64,000 nucleotides of DNA from Tetragonia tetragonoides (GCA_038025085.1 CM076144.1:248001-312000); one strand, 5' to 3'; numbered from the stretch's first letter, positions 46,802 through 59,905 are shown. Numbers and translations: made by a program. The notes: generated by a model not told the origin, from the sequence alone.

Positions 46802-46863
46802 AGGGTAAAATTGGAAAGGGGGGGGCGGTAGCTAGTAAAAAGGGGCGGTATTTAGCAATTCAC
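46802..46863 (-). repeat. Right terminal inverted repeat of the MULE
   Basis: Inverted counterpart of 40435-40496. The outermost three bases differ (GTG against GGG). Confidence 0.9.
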
Positions 46864-47286
46864 TTAAATTATCAGGATTCTCAGATTAATGGAATTAGAT
46901 AGACTCTTCACTGGAGGCCATGGCCCACATCCCAGTATCCCACAACCAATAAAATCATTACAAATCTTAGCATGGAAAAAGCTACTAGTCTGTTGAATTC
47001 ATCGCAAATCAGGGTCTCAGACCATGTAAGTCTCACAAATTTAAATGAAAAAGGGCGTGTATTTCTTCACACTTACAGAAAAAAGGAAACAAAGATGACC
47101 AATTACATGTTGAGCCATATGCCTATCTTAGAATCCATCTGAACATCAAAACGAAGTTAGATATGTATAACTTTACCACTAGCCTTATATGTTACTGTGA
47201 CAATCTGAAACAACAAATATTATACCACGTACAAAGAATAACAAATGTGGAAGGGGGGTAAAATGTAGACTGCCTGTGAAGTTCAA
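46864..47286. other. Spacer between MULE and GT47 gene
   Basis: Contains the right MULE target duplication (46864-46871) and the presumed GT47 3' untranslated region on the minus strand. No other gene. Confidence 0.5.
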
Positions 47287-50200
47287 TCAAGACAAGACAC
47301 CTGGGATGCTTGAATTCGACCGCCTACATTCACACGTGCATATGCTTCTTGATTCCTCAACTAAACGTTGTGATCTCCTGATATGGAGCTTGATGTTCAC
47401 CAACTTTCCCGCAATCTGTTCCATCTTGCCCAAGTTAATAGATAACGAATAAGGGGGGAGAAGAAGTACAGTTCAGGCATTTTCAACAACAACAAAAGAA
47501 AAGCATTCTACATGCAGGCCTTCACTAGACAATGGAAAAGGATGGCTAGACCATCAAATTAAGTTATGAGAATTGCAAAGACGTACCATTCGCCACGTCA
47601 TGTCTTCAGGACCCAGTGGCTGAGCTGGACTTGAGTACAGGAAATGCCTCGAGTACTGAAAATTCCAAACAATGAGAATCAAATCAATAGAATGCTTATT
47701 TATAGAAAAGCCAAAACAAAACAGAGATGTTTAAATGTTCAAGGCTTTGAAAATCCTAGTCTGCAGCAAAATCATACACAATTTGAAAACCCCAGGGTGA
47801 AGAACTGCTTTTACTGTTTCATCTGTTAACTTTGGGAAGGTAGGGTAGCAGAAGATGGGTAACAAGAATTGGGGAGATTAAACCACATAAGAGGTTGCTG
47901 TCCACAGATACCAAAATAAAATGCTCCAAAACATGGACAGCATGATTACAAACCTTGGCCAAATATTTCTGTTTTTCTTTGATCTCTGAAGGACCAATAC
48001 CCTTAAGGTATGCTAAAAGCCAACCAGGTCTCAATGCATCAGTTGAAGAAACAAAAACAGCCATCTGCAGAAAAAATGTTAAAAATTTTAGCTAACTACT
48101 CACAACATGAATCTCATTAAATGCTTTCCTTAAATCAAAGACGTTTCTGCCTATATATGATAGCACAATCCATTAGCAACTAGAAAACGATTGTATCCAA
48201 ACAAATAGTATGCCTCATCTCCCTCCACAATTCAGGCAATTTGATACCTCAAAAAGGTAGCACCACAAGTTGAAGATATTGCAATTTGCGTACCTTCCGG
48301 TAGTCAATGATTCCTTCAAATGGAAGCTCCAGTTCATCACTGACTATTACAGGGATGCACCCACTGACTATAGCATCAAATAGTCTTGCAGATGATGGTG
48401 TGTCACCAGCAGGACTAAGGCAAAAGATGGACCTGTAAAGTAAGATGTTACATGCAGTAACTCAGGCCATATGGCATACAGTAGCCTAAAAGCCTTCGTA
48501 CTACAGTAAAATTGAGTAAATTGAGAATTGAATTCAACATATTTCTCACTTGCGCATCCCACTTTGGGCTGCGGCTTTGCCAGCCTCTCCTGCAGTCCCT
48601 TCTTCAATAACTACATCATCTGCACCAGACATCTCTGCTACAAGTTTTGAACGTATTTTGCCTCCCTGCAGTGAAGGGCAATATTCATAGTAACACAATT
48701 TACTAGACTATTGACTATAAACAGATAACTGGTTCATTTTCTCTAGATCAGGGACAACAACATAAAGCTAAAACAAGCCACTCTCCTTTGAATCTCCAAG
48801 GTGTAATCAACAAGGGATTTGGGTATTTCCCAACAAACACGAGAATAAAGAAGAAATTCACCAAGCATCATCACCACCACCAACAACCACCCAATAAATA
48901 TCCCGCCGAGGGCAGGGTCTGGGGAGGTCCAAGTGTACGCAGCCTTACCTCTAACTAGTCGCCTAGTAGAGAGGCTATTTCCAGAAGACCCACGAAAACA
49001 ATTTTAAATTTTGAAAACAGTTGAAAAAAGCCACCAAGCATCACTACCATTGGAGCTATTAATTAAAAAGTATCATAGGAAAAATTGCATAACCTCTGCC
49101 ACTGTCCGTTAACCGATCAAAGCAGACAAAGTCAAGTACCTATCCGTCCATTAGCCATCACTATGTAAAGAGAGTCACTATGGAACAATGTCCACTTCTG
49201 ACAAGGAACTGACTGATCAAATGTCTCATTAAACTGTTGAATGTCTCACTAAACCATACTATGCTTCTATTTCTCGTGAAATAACAGGCCGAACAATGCC
49301 TGTCCGGCAAAGGATGCAAGGCTCTTATGGCAACGCCTCTCTGCAACTTAAACTGTGAGGCTGTATATAACTATATATCTAACCCTGCATACCCAGGCCT
49401 AGGCAGGAGCCTCATGAGAGCCACTGAGATACTGGTAGGGGATGGTATAAAGCATATACGTGGATTCAAACAATAGACTTAGGGGGGGGGGGGAACGGAC
49501 AAAATTTTCTCTTCAACAGGAACAACGAACATAAACGAAGTCTAAAATCAATTTAGCTAGATATATTAACAGTTGTTTCTTACAGCATTTCTTTTAAGCC
49601 GGCCACGGAAGAATAGCAGTGTGCTTCTCTTTAATTCATTTTCCCTCAGGCATTGAGCATCGCAGAATTCCAAATTAGCAACATATGGAAGGATCAGGTC
49701 TTTCTCAAGGTAAACTTGGCCCGGCTTATACCTAAATAGAACGCACAGTAGAATCATCAGCTACATTGAGCTTTATGTCAGGTAAAAGTGGCAATCAGAT
49801 CTCAAGAAATAGCAAAACAAACCAGTTTCCAGTCGAGTCCATGTCAGGAAGTAACCAGATTGCACTCTTCATAAACTTACGAACTGATTTGAACGACCAT
49901 GGATGATGAACAGGAAGTATATGGTCTCTTCCTCCAGAACGCTTCCATGCTGGCTGATCAGTCACCCACTTTAACACTTCCTACATACACAACATAAATG
50001 AGAACACTATAACAACTCAAACTTGAAGAGATCATTATATGAAAGACAAGGATGTAAGCTCAGCTTTGCACCAAGCGAAGTTACCAAAGAGTTCCACTTA
50101 CAACCTCAAGCAATAAAGAACTTTCCACATAAACATGATGCAAAATAATAGGAGGCTGCAGAGGCAAGCCCCATGTCACTAAGATCTAAAGGGGTACCTT

Positions 50201-51870
50201 TTGGTGTAAACCAGCAGATAGTACATGAAGAAATGGTGACAATTAGACAAAGCTTGAAACTGAATTACAGCACAACTGCACAACATAAGGCATCCTTTAT
50301 GCTCATGGGTAATGAACATGATAAATTTGACACTCTAACAACTGTGTTGTCAACTTCTCATTCACATGTTTGAACAGACAAAATCATAAATTGCAAATAA
50401 CTTGAGGGTCATTTATACATGGAAATTTCTACCAAATTGTCTCTCTAAAACTAAAAGTGCTTTAAATGATCATGTTTTTCACACTGCCTAAGTTGAATGA
50501 GAAAGCCATCAATAGAACAGAAATAAATACGGAGTTATGCAGGAGTCTGGCCAGCAAAGGAACCTAAAACCTTTCTTCAACTGATGCTACAACAGAATGA
50601 CAATGAATAGATAATAAAACCACCATTTCCATGTGAAATGCACACATCATAAATCAGATACCATCGTAAGGTTTACGGAAAATTATAATGTAAAGAACAA
50701 ACTAATAAATGAAGCTCGGGAAAGCACTCACACCCTATAAAGTGCCTTGCACTGCTGTTTCTCCATCAAGAAGAAGCTGATAGTGGTGAAAAAGGGGATA
50801 TAAAATAGATCAGCCTCCTCTTGCTTGTGAACCCTTATGACATTCTTTAACAGCCTTTCTGACTCTGGAACAATGAGATCAGCCCAAAGCCAATAGTCAA
50901 TAGAATGCTGCCAATGAACAAACCAGACGGTTTCAGAGCTTATACACATTGATAATGACAATAACAAACACAAGAAAAATGAAGCAAGCATCTGCAATAT
51001 ACTAACGACCTCCCCTCAGCCCATCATAGCACTGTTTCATAAATTTAGTCATAAATTGCATTTAATAAGCAGGATAATCCCATTCTTAGGTTCTTTCTTG
51101 GGGTTCCAAATATAGACTTCTGAGCAAGAATGAAACGTCCAACCTCACCCCTGAACCCCTAAAGTCTGGCTTAAGCTCTTGTTGAAGTTAACAATGACAC
51201 GATATTTTTCATTCCTTTTTTTCCCCACCAATGTAGTTTGTTTCAAGGACAACAATCTAATTATTATACTAAGGCAATAAATGAAACATTAGCAACAAAA
51301 TTAAGCACGAACAAAAAAGTAATAAACCCCTAAGCAGATATAAAATATAATAGACAATCAAACGAAGGGAAGCAACAGCGAATTTACCTGTTCAATGAGG
51401 CGATGGACAGGACTACCATTAGAGGTCAAATTGAAGGTCTCCTTATACGTATTACGGAACAACCACAACAAATCACAGGTAAACTTGGGTGGCATTTCAT
51501 AAACATAAACCCTAATTGGCAAGGAAGGTGCCGGATATAAGAAATCTCCGTAAACCCTCTCATTCTCTGCCTTCCAAATCGAATCGTCGAGCTTTCTGAC
51601 AGTCTCTTCGCTTAGGGCACCGACAGTATCGTCTCTGCGATGGAGCTTGGGTAGCTTGGTGGTGAGGAAGTGTTCGAGTGATGCGACAAAAGAGTACTCG
51701 AAATTAGGGCTAGGGTTTGAGAAAGAAGAATTGATGGAAGGAGAGGAGGATGAGAAGACGAAGATGATGAAACAAAGGGAGAGGAGAGAGAGAATGAAGA
51801 TTAGGATGGGAGATGTGTAGAGAGGTCTTTCTCTGGATGTTAATGTCGAGTATGTGTGTTTTCCGGCCAT
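47287..51870 (-). CDS. GT47 exostosin-family glycosyltransferase (ARAD1-like)
   Basis: Golgi type II membrane glycosyltransferase of family GT47, the group of plant arabinosyl-, xylosyl- and glucuronosyl-transferases for wall polysaccharides. Nine exons (minus): 51388-51870, 50734-50907, 49823-49980, 49584-49731, 48550-48665, 48294-48432, 47954-48064, 47587-47655, 47287-47415; 508 residues, all junctions in frame. A short basic N-terminus is followed by one membrane anchor (about residues 17-40), a Ser-rich stem, and the exostosin domain from [11 protein letters not shown] to about residue 455. Visible are [33 protein letters not shown] and the nucleotide-sugar region [27 protein letters not shown]. 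The start is the ATG at 51870 (MAGKHTY); the frame is open upstream without ATG. Donor sugar and acceptor are not deducible; arabinan synthesis is by analogy only. Confidence 0.93.
48877..48990 (-). mobile_element. Au-like SINE fragment in a GT47 intron
   Basis: On the minus strand AAATAGCCTCTCTACTAGGC, AGGTAAGGCTGCGTACACTT and CCAGACCCTGCCCTCGGCGG precede a GTTGTTGGTGGTGG tail, the body and tail of Au-like SINEs. Head and target duplication not found. Confidence 0.75.
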
Positions 51871-52736
51871 TGTTGAGCCAACGAGAGAGGGACACCAGAC
51901 CAGTGACAGCAGTGGCCAGTGAACCAACTCAAGTATAGAGCTGATCAATTTCGAGATCTGGCAAGGAGGAGCAACTAGCAACTGTTTATCAAATTACCAA
52001 TTAGCCCTTTTAGCGGGCATCATTTTCATATTGATTTCATGTTTATTTTTTACAGTATTATGGAGGGGAAAATCAATCAATCAAATGGAGTATGATCTAT
52101 TATAATAAGTACCCAAAAAAAAAAAAACCTAAACCTTAATTATTAAATCACGTGCCCCTAAGTAAAAGTCATCGACTTTGAAGAAGGTGAAAGAAGAAAA
52201 AATTATTAATCAAGATGGATTGGTGTAGTAGTTCAACACTTTATCTCTTAAACAAGTGGTTACAATAGCTGATCTTGCAGCATAGCAGTCTTCTAACGCT
52301 TGTGAAATTATCAATTATCCTGTTTAAGTAAGGTCGTGAAATCATCAATAATCCTATTCAAGTAAGGTTGTAAAATTATCGAAAAGACAACGCTGTTGCT
52401 TTGTTTCCCATATAACTAGAACAAACTACTATCGCAGACACTGTTGCCCTGTTAAAATGACATATACAACATCATTAAGCCACCAAACTCAATCACGATT
52501 CTCATAAATGTGATCAAGGTAAAATTTCCAAATTAATCAAACTACATTTCAAGTCGAAGTTAATTACAGTGAGCAGCAGACACAATGGAATTGTTCGCAA
52601 ATCTTCTCGATCACATTAAAAAGATTCTTATGCATTACAGTCCTACAATGTTTCCAAACTAATCCGGGCATCAAACACCAATATGGCACACCACCACAAG
52701 TCCACAACCCATATATAGAAGTACAGATTGTAAAAG
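51871..52736. other. GT47 promoter and TOL 3' flank
   Basis: No gene seen. Includes a 36-bp tandem duplication near 52310-52380 (TCCT(G/A)T...AAGTAAGG). Confidence 0.5.
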
Positions 52737-55700
52737 TCAGAAGGAAATGAGATCGTCTTTTGCTGCCGGCGGTTTTGTTGGCTCAATCCCAGTTTCTGAG
52801 GTGGTACCCGATTTCTTACCAAAGATCATCTCATCAAGATCATCCATCATCTCATCATGTTGCCCTCCGCGAGAATTGCCTTGGGATCCAGCCGGCTTCC
52901 TTATCAGTGCATCCTCTTTTCCCGCAGGAAGCGACTCCTCAGGCTCAACAGCAACAGGAATCATGGCTGGCTCAGGTGCCGATGGAGCAGTGGAAGGTTT
53001 TTTCATATCTTCATATTTGGAGAGGACTTTCTGGATCTCATCATTTATATTTAAGGCCTCAAAAAGGACGGCCTCATTATCTTCAGCTGTCTCAATGATT
53101 CTCAGAATTGTGGACTGGGCCTGGCGACACTGTTGCACCAGCGTACTAGTCAAGTCATCCTGAGACAAGAAGAAACCAGTCCTCAGTTATCCATACATAA
53201 AAAAAATAATAAAAAAATCAGCATTTCTTTAGCTTAAATAAAGATCATTGAGGTAGAGTGAGAACAGAAAATTAATCATCTACAGCTATACATCTTTTCT
53301 GAACTACCGCATCTGGAAAAAAAAGTGACACAAGCAGAAACAAGCAGCAACGACCTTCATCCACCATAAGACTGCACAGATCTTGAAGTAGATGGGGTAT
53401 CGAGATAAGCATGTGCAACTATCAAACTAAATGCAGCAGTTCAATCCACTAAATAAATTCCAGACACAAGTATGGAATTTCAAACTGAAGGAGTGAAAGT
53501 AAAAGACATTGGTTACTACATTACTACATTGCTTTATAAAAATGTCAATCTGGCAGTTCCAATATTTTGTGGCAACTAAAATGCAACTATACTTCACAGA
53601 AAACGCAATATCATTTACAGCAGTTTTGCAAATTCACAAGATATATATGACATAGGGTAAGCAATTTTGGAACACTCATGGCTTGATGGTGAATGGTGAT
53701 CAAGATTCAGATAAGGATCCTTTCTCAAAAAAATGTCAATCACAGAACAGACATGTTGAGCACAATGATGCAATCAATACCATATTTTCAACAATTACTT
53801 GTACAGGATGTGAAGACATTAGCACAATTGAGCCCCATATGTGATTAAAAAGACTCCCCCCTAACAAACACGACATCAACCAAATTACACAAAATTTAGC
53901 ACGAAATTACATGGATCAACACAGTGACCCATTTTATTAAATTGGTTAAGTTAGTACTGTATTTGGTTAAGTTAGTACTGTATTTAGAAACCGAACCCCA
54001 AAGAACATCTGGCTTCTGAAGTCTGAAGTATGATTTTGTAGATGTTACTGGATGAATTTTTGGAAGAAAAAAAAAAAGTAATTCCAGTTGAACTTATCTA
54101 GCAGTAAAGCCAGTTGAGGTCTCCTCCTCTGAGGCATCTCATTTCTGTTGACCTTACCTAGCACACAAGCCCTACAACAAAGGGGGATTTGTACTTCCTA
54201 ATGGTCTTGGAAGCCAAAGAAAAACAGGTGCATAATGTGAGGGAAGGCTTACAATCATGATGAAAAGATTTACAAGAGAAATTGTACAGTCCCCATCAAC
54301 AGAGGTAATATAACTATATAAGTGGTGACCAAAACACTGAGCTAAAAGGTGAGCTCCCCAATACCCAGTCATGGTGTCCATAGAGTCAGCGTCACTCATG
54401 AGTTAGATGGGTAACCTGTATATTAAATGAGTTTGGTTAGGGTTGGGGTTGGAGGTTACAGAACATGTTAGACTTGGGTGAAAGTATTTTTCAAGTTTCA
54501 ACCCATTTATATATAACCCCACCCAACCAGACAAATTGCCATCTCTACTTCCAGCCATCAGATTTTATTCCCTATAGCATATTCCCCAGAAAATATATCA
54601 ATTTTCTTCGAGGAAAAAAGGAAAAGAAACTCGGCACACTGACTAAGTACTAATTTGCAGCTTAAAATCAAACTTTTTTGAACTCTATGCACAAGTTATC
54701 AGGCTAATAAGGTCATGAGCACAATTGAAAAAGCTGAATAAAGATAGGCATTTCAGAGAGATAAGAATTTTAGTAAAATCACCAGGGTTCTTCTCCCTTT
54801 TATACTTCTTATGACTACACTTTTTCACCTCCTAACTAAACCGATCGCTGAAAAGCAAGGGAGGATTATTTCTTATTTGTATTACACAAAAATAAATAGA
54901 CCTTCCTCTCTCCTACTCTTCCTACAAGCAGTTGTGCTTTTGCTGTACAGTTGATCCTGATATGTGAATTTAACATCCTACCAGGGTAGTTTTGTTAAAA
55001 GTACATTGAGCATAAATGGATTACTTGGTAACCCACCTCCTCTAGTTAGTTATAGCATCCTTCCCACCAATTACTTATGGACAGGAAGGATATGCGCAAA
55101 TCACTGACAGAGCACCTACAGATGTATCTATTCTAGGTTTGCACTAACTAGCAAATAGAAAATGGTATACCTTATAACACTCTTACTCATACTAATCAAA
55201 ATCTGAATCTAACCATACAATGTGCCACTGTATATGAAGCACTGAATGTTACAGGGACATCTACAACCTTAAAGGGTGATAACAGCTTATACTGTGATAC
55301 ATGACATGATGGTTGGCAAGGCCAAGATAAAATACCGTGGATAAGCTTAATCAATCTAACCCAGCATGTATAGAGCAAATCAAGCAAACTTTTACTTAAC
55401 ATGGATACTGCTTAATCGCTGACGACAGGATTTGGGGTGGTCAATATTGTATTACAAGTAATGGACCCTCAAAGAAAAACATATTATAAGGAGCTAAGAG
55501 TTTTGAAAGGTAATATAGTGCTAGTGGTAATAAACAAAAGAAAGAGACTAAAAAACAAATTGACTAGCAAACTATAACTTCTCTTCAGTTTATGACGGAG
55601 CAAAATAAGTATTAAGGGATAGTATCCAAAACAACAAAGTCTCTGTAGACACATTCAACAATCTTGTGAAAATTATAAGACCTTATAGTTGACAAGAGAA

Positions 55701-56659
55701 GCAGAAACGAGAGTAAAATGATACCTGCAGGACATCCTGTTCAGGCGAAGATGATAGAACAGTTGAAAGAAGCTCAATACTATTACGTGCTACATCAAAT
55801 GCTTCTTTTGTCTCTTCAGCTGAGAAGCTTTGCACAGGAATATCCCGCTGTGTGAGAGTGGCATTTAATTCTGCTTCAGAAACGGAACGCGGAGGGGTGA
55901 AGATGGGTGCCAAACTCTCATCATCACGGCCTGGGAACCGGATTCCTCTGGACCTCAAGCTCTTTACATGCAAAGAATAAGACATGAATGAAACTGAGAT
56001 AACTCTACAAGCAGTATGCAAACACTAATGGTCTTCTAAATAAAAAGGTTGTTCAAACATAAGATAGTATTTTCTCAATGTTATGATTTAATGTTGAATA
56101 CTGGCGGGGAATGAATGTAAATAGACACCCAAGGAAATAAACATACCTTGTATGTTTCTTCAAAAACAGGCAAATATCTTAGTTCATTGGAGGACTCCCC
56201 CCATGATTCAATCAACATAAGAGCCTTATTCCTATTATTAACAACCGTCTGAGGGTCATCAATCATCTTCACCATCTCATCAAGAATCCTCTCAGATGCC
56301 ACCTCAGAGAATGCTTTCTCACAGTTCTTAACAATAGTTTCAAGCAACATCAAAGACAAGTACTGGACCCTAGGAATCTTCAACATAATCCGCTTTTTGA
56401 TACCCCGAATCAATTCAAGACTATTGATCCTCTCATGATTAATCATGTCACATATTTCAAGATTTGAGGCCCAATCCGGCTCCTCAAGGGTCTCAGCAGT
56501 CGCCTCCTCAACGATCTTATCAGCTTGATTCGGCCCTTGGAATAACTCCTTCATTTTAAAACTCATTGAACTCACACCTGCAGTCATTTTCCGCCCAACC
56601 TCGGTGTTCTTCAGGCGATCACCCAAAGAGGTTACTTTATCCATCAAGTTGTCACTCAT
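52737..56659 (-). CDS. TOL: TOM1-like (TOL) VHS/GAT-domain protein
   Basis: Ubiquitin-binding gatekeeper that passes ubiquitinated membrane proteins to the ESCRT pathway, the plant substitute for ESCRT-0. Three exons (minus): 56147-56659, 55725-55961, 52737-53159; 390 residues. A VHS domain (about 45-175: EEPDWASNLEICDMINHE, KIPRVQYLSLMLLETIVKNC, MLIESWGESS) is followed by SLRSRGIRFPGRD and a linker. The GAT domain (about 205-300) spans SFSAEETKEAFDVARNSIELL and DDLTSTLVQQCRQAQ, and an acidic C-terminus with DDLDEMIFG ends in DDLISF. The short length fits the small TOL1/TOL2 type rather than the Gln-rich long ones. Intron 2 (53160-55724) is 2.6 kb and holds only AT-rich sequence. Confidence 0.95.
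53160..55724 (-). other. Long intron of TOL
   Basis: 2,565-bp GT-AG intron between the two GAT-coding exons. Contains a 20-bp tandem duplication (GGTTAAGTTAGTACTGTATT, about 53943-53984). No gene or transposon ends recognised. Confidence 0.7.
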
Positions 56660-57712
56660 CTTGAGAGCCGAAAATCAATACTAAATCGAAAAGAAAACCC
56701 AGATAGTCTTCAATGCCACAGAAGCAGCACCACAATTCCTCAAAGCAGCTTCAGCAGAACCTTTAAAATATAAAAAATGTACAGTCGTGTTAATGCTTGA
56801 ATTCAGAGCACAACAATTAGGAAGAAAGACTAATTCTTTTGATGCCCAGAGAAATAAACCCTAGACAAATTAAACAAGTCAAACATGTTAACATCTCAAC
56901 CAGAAAGTAGAAAATAACAGCTGTAGAATAATCAACAATAGTATGTACTTACAGACCGCCCATGTCAAACAGAAATTTGAGCAAATACTGTATAGCCAAA
57001 GAGAGGAAAGGAATCAAAGAAGGGTTTAAGAGGATCGCCCAAACTGAACCAAAACCAAAACAAAATCCAAAATCAGAGAGAAAGAAAAGAAATTCAAAGA
57101 CCTAGAAAAGTCCAATCACTTGGAGGCATATTAAAGTGATTAAAAACGCAATTGATCAGAATAATTAGGAACAAAATGCCAAACAAAACCCAACCACAAC
57201 ACAACAACTACTTAAAAAAACAATGACAACCAACAAAAAAGAAAAAATAAACTAAACACCGACCAAATTCAGCATAATCATGCACAAAATTAGAGCGTTT
57301 TCCCTAATTCCAGAGGTCAAAAGGGGTTGACTAAGCAGATCGAAAAACTTACAGTTCAGAATTTAGATTGTTTGCTATTGTCTTACCTGAAAATTTGAAG
57401 ATGATAGTATTGTTTGTAGAGGAGTGGCAGGTCCGCGAGTTTGGAGGAGAGAGAGAAATGGTGAAGAAAAGGAATTTGGAAGACCAGGATGACTTCAAAT
57501 GGAAGGTTCCTGTGACAATCTTTGGAGTATTTTTCAAGTCGTTTGTTTTTCTCTTTTCTTATACGTTACCTAATTTACCCTTCCACCACCCCCTCATATG
57601 GGTATTTTAGTAACCCTACCCACACCAAAAAAATAACCACATCATTTACCTCCTTTAATTCATCCGTCAATCTACCTAAACTCTATGATAAAAGAAAATT
57701 CTACATAATTAG

Positions 57713-57750
<38 letters not shown>

Positions 57751-57783
57751 TCATAAACTCTAAACAATGTTTAGATAGTGTTA
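56660..57783. other. TOL 5' leader, promoter and intergenic DNA
   Basis: Probably a TOL untranslated exon and intron near the ATG, then promoter. A pure A run of about 34 bases lies at 57713-57748. No coding gene seen. Confidence 0.5.
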
Positions 57784-57948
57784 GGCCCTATTCTCTTCAA
57801 CGGAATGGTGCAGGACAGTGAAGAACGGATTGAAGCGCAACCGCCCGGAACGGAAAGGCGCGAATAATGAAACAAAAGTGAGACTAAATACAATACATAA
57901 TGTGGAACGGAACAGAATGTGCATGGAAACGATGAAAAGAACAGGGTC
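57784..57948. mobile_element. Tourist-type (PIF/Harbinger) MITE
   Basis: 165 bp. The left end GGCCCTATTCTCTTCAACGG pairs with the right end, reverse-complemented GACCCTGTTCTTTTCATCGT. TTA flanks both ends (57781-57783 and 57949-57951), the PIF/Harbinger target duplication. Internal direct copies of GGAACGGAA suggest secondary repeats. No coding capacity. Confidence 0.75.
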
Positions 57949-57951
57949 TTA

Positions 57952-58582
57952 TTCTCTAATAAAACCACTCAACATCTCAATCCAATTGTAATGTGAGAAA
58001 GAAAATGCCGAATTGAACTAAACTTATTCATTAACTGTGTAAGTGAAAAGAACATTGCCTTAGAAAGTATAAAAAAGAAGTACCAAATGAAGTATTTTTT
58101 GATTCGTAAGGCATCATACTTGATGTGATAATGTTACATTGACCCATAAGTTAGCAACTCACATTATCACGTTTAAACAATTAGTGAGTACTTTTGGTAG
58201 GGATGCAAGTCATGCAGTTGGGTTGAGTCGGTTCAAGCTTTTTTCGAATTTAACCAAGACACCTATTATGACTTGGCTTGATCTCCCTCATCTTAAAACT
58301 CATCATCAACACCACCATCAAGATCAATATCGTCATTGTCATAATCACAATTCTCATGAGTTTCGAGCGTCCGTTGCTATTATTGAGCGTCTAGAACTAA
58401 TCATCCAGGTGCACAAGTAGTCTCATATTGTCGACATTCTATACCAGGAACTGATGAGGACAATACATTTTCTCATTGATATTCTTGTACCCACATATTT
58501 GTACATTCGAAAAGTTACAAGCTTCTTTAATGATATTTGTAACTTGAGAATAAAATATCAATTTTTTTAAGAGACGGGCTTT
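57952..58582. other. Intergenic DNA
   Basis: No gene or element recognised. A short His-rich frame near 58290-58370 comes from a CATCA/CACCA run. Confidence 0.4.
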
Positions 58583-59019
58583 GTTGTTTGTAGGCCTGGC
58601 AAACAGATCAGGTCGGGTCGGGTTCGGGTTGAACCCCACTGATCTGATTACTAAACAGGTCAGAAAACTCGACCCTAACCTGATCTGTTTAATAAACAGG
58701 TCAAAAAATCTGACCCTAACCTGATCTGTTACAGATCAGGTCGACCTGAAAATGATCTGCGTAACCTGATTTATTTTTGCACACTTCATAGTTCATACTT
58801 CATTCAAAAAGTCACTGTAAAATGATTCATAAAAATGGTTGTTGGCACTTTGGCAGCACCTCGCCACCTCCTCAAGTGCTCAAAGCACCTCAAACTCTCA
58901 AAGCATGCTGACAGTCATGACAGAGTTACAAGTTTACAAATTACAAGAACCAAAAAAATCCAAGTTACAAGTTTTCAGAACTTTAAAGTTTAAATACATT
59001 AGTGTATTGCCCCATTTTT

Positions 59020-59184
59020 GCAGCTAATTCGAGAAACCAAAAATAGCAAAACTCATCAACATCAACATCTTTAATCACAGTGTCCAAACCCCCTGCATAT
59101 GCCACGTCGGGATGGGTCCTTAATACTCCTCCATGGAAAAACTTGAGGTCATTTGTTATCATTCTTGAAAGCTGTAAACAGTGC
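59020..59184 (-). pseudogene. Captured exon resembling a PB1-like (mudrA N-terminal) domain
   Basis: On the minus strand a frame beginning MITNDLKFFHGG continues with YAGGLDTVIKDVDVDEFCYF. This is the pattern of the small PB1-like domain found at the start of many plant MULE-type proteins (HHGG..., YxGG, DVDxxSYF). It follows a plausible acceptor (TTTACAG) and, further upstream, a plausible leader exon with donor CAACAG|GTATTA at about 59492. The frame ends soon after, so it is a fragment. Domain naming is by eye. Confidence 0.5.
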
Positions 59185-59527
59185 GCCCACCACACCAAAA
59201 ATAAACTATTTACCAACTCTACTAAGTTTTCTTTAAGCAATACAGAATAACCAAATGTAACAAATAATTATTTAACAATTAGCCAATATTTTAACAACCA
59301 GAATTATTTAACAATTTTTCAAGGTACTTTAAACTATTTTTCTTTCACAAACAAAATAGACAATTAAATCTTAAAAAATCAACAAACCCTAAGAATTTTT
59401 TTTTAAACAATGAATTCACAAAGTATAAACAAAGTATAAAGAAAATAAGAGAAATAAGAATAACAAATTAAAGAACACAAATTTGATAACTAAATAATAC
59501 CTGTTGATTGTTGAATGAATGTTTACT

Positions 59528-59905
59528 TTACTGATTTGGAGAGATCGAGAGATCGAGAGAGTGAGAGAGTGAGACTGAGAGTGAGAGAGAGTGAGAGTGT
59601 GAGACAGAGTGAGTGAGGAAGAGCTTGAAAGATGAGGAAGATAGAGAATGAGAGAGAATGAGAGAGATCGAGAGAGTGAGAGAGTGAGACTGAGAGTGAG
59701 AGAGAGTGAGATAGAGTGAGTGAGGAAGAGCTTGAAGATGAGGAAGATAGAGAATGAGAGAGAATGAGAGAACTTCTCTCAGAGAAGTCGAGACAGTGAG
59801 ATCGAGAGATGGAGAGAGGAAGAGCCGAAGAGGAAGAAGGAAGAACTGAAGAAGAATCGAGAATATGAGAGAGTGAGAGAGAGTGAGGAAGAGAGAGAAA
59901 TAAAA
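59528..59905. repeat. GA-rich block with 119-bp tandem duplication
   Basis: GAGAGAGTGAGAGAGTGAGA recurs at about 59552 and 59671, each followed by GAGTGAGTGAGGAAGAGCTTG. A long Ser/Leu frame on the minus strand is its low-complexity translation. Confidence 0.85.

Larger units (their letters stand above)
40435..46863. mobile_element. Mutator-like element (MULE) with transposase-OTU and plant-mobile-domain genes
   Basis: 6,429-bp element. Terminal inverted repeats of about 60 bp: left 40435-40496 starts GGGTGTTACTAAATACCGCC and continues ACTAGCTACCGCCCCCC; right 46802-46863, reverse-complemented, starts GTGAATTGCTAAATACCGCC and continues the same way. TTAAATTA flanks both ends (40427-40434 and 46864-46871), fitting an 8-9 bp Mutator target duplication. 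Two convergent genes fill it: transposase-OTU on plus (40620-43819) and a plant mobile domain gene on minus (44045-46666). All frames are open and all splice sites normal, so the copy could be autonomous. Similarity between the two ends extends well inside the TIRs, through both first introns. Confidence 0.93.

Noticed and set aside
57713..57748. Poly(A) run as the tail of a retrogene
   Set aside because: No target duplication or recognisable insert was found next to it; it is most simply a homopolymer beside the Tourist MITE.
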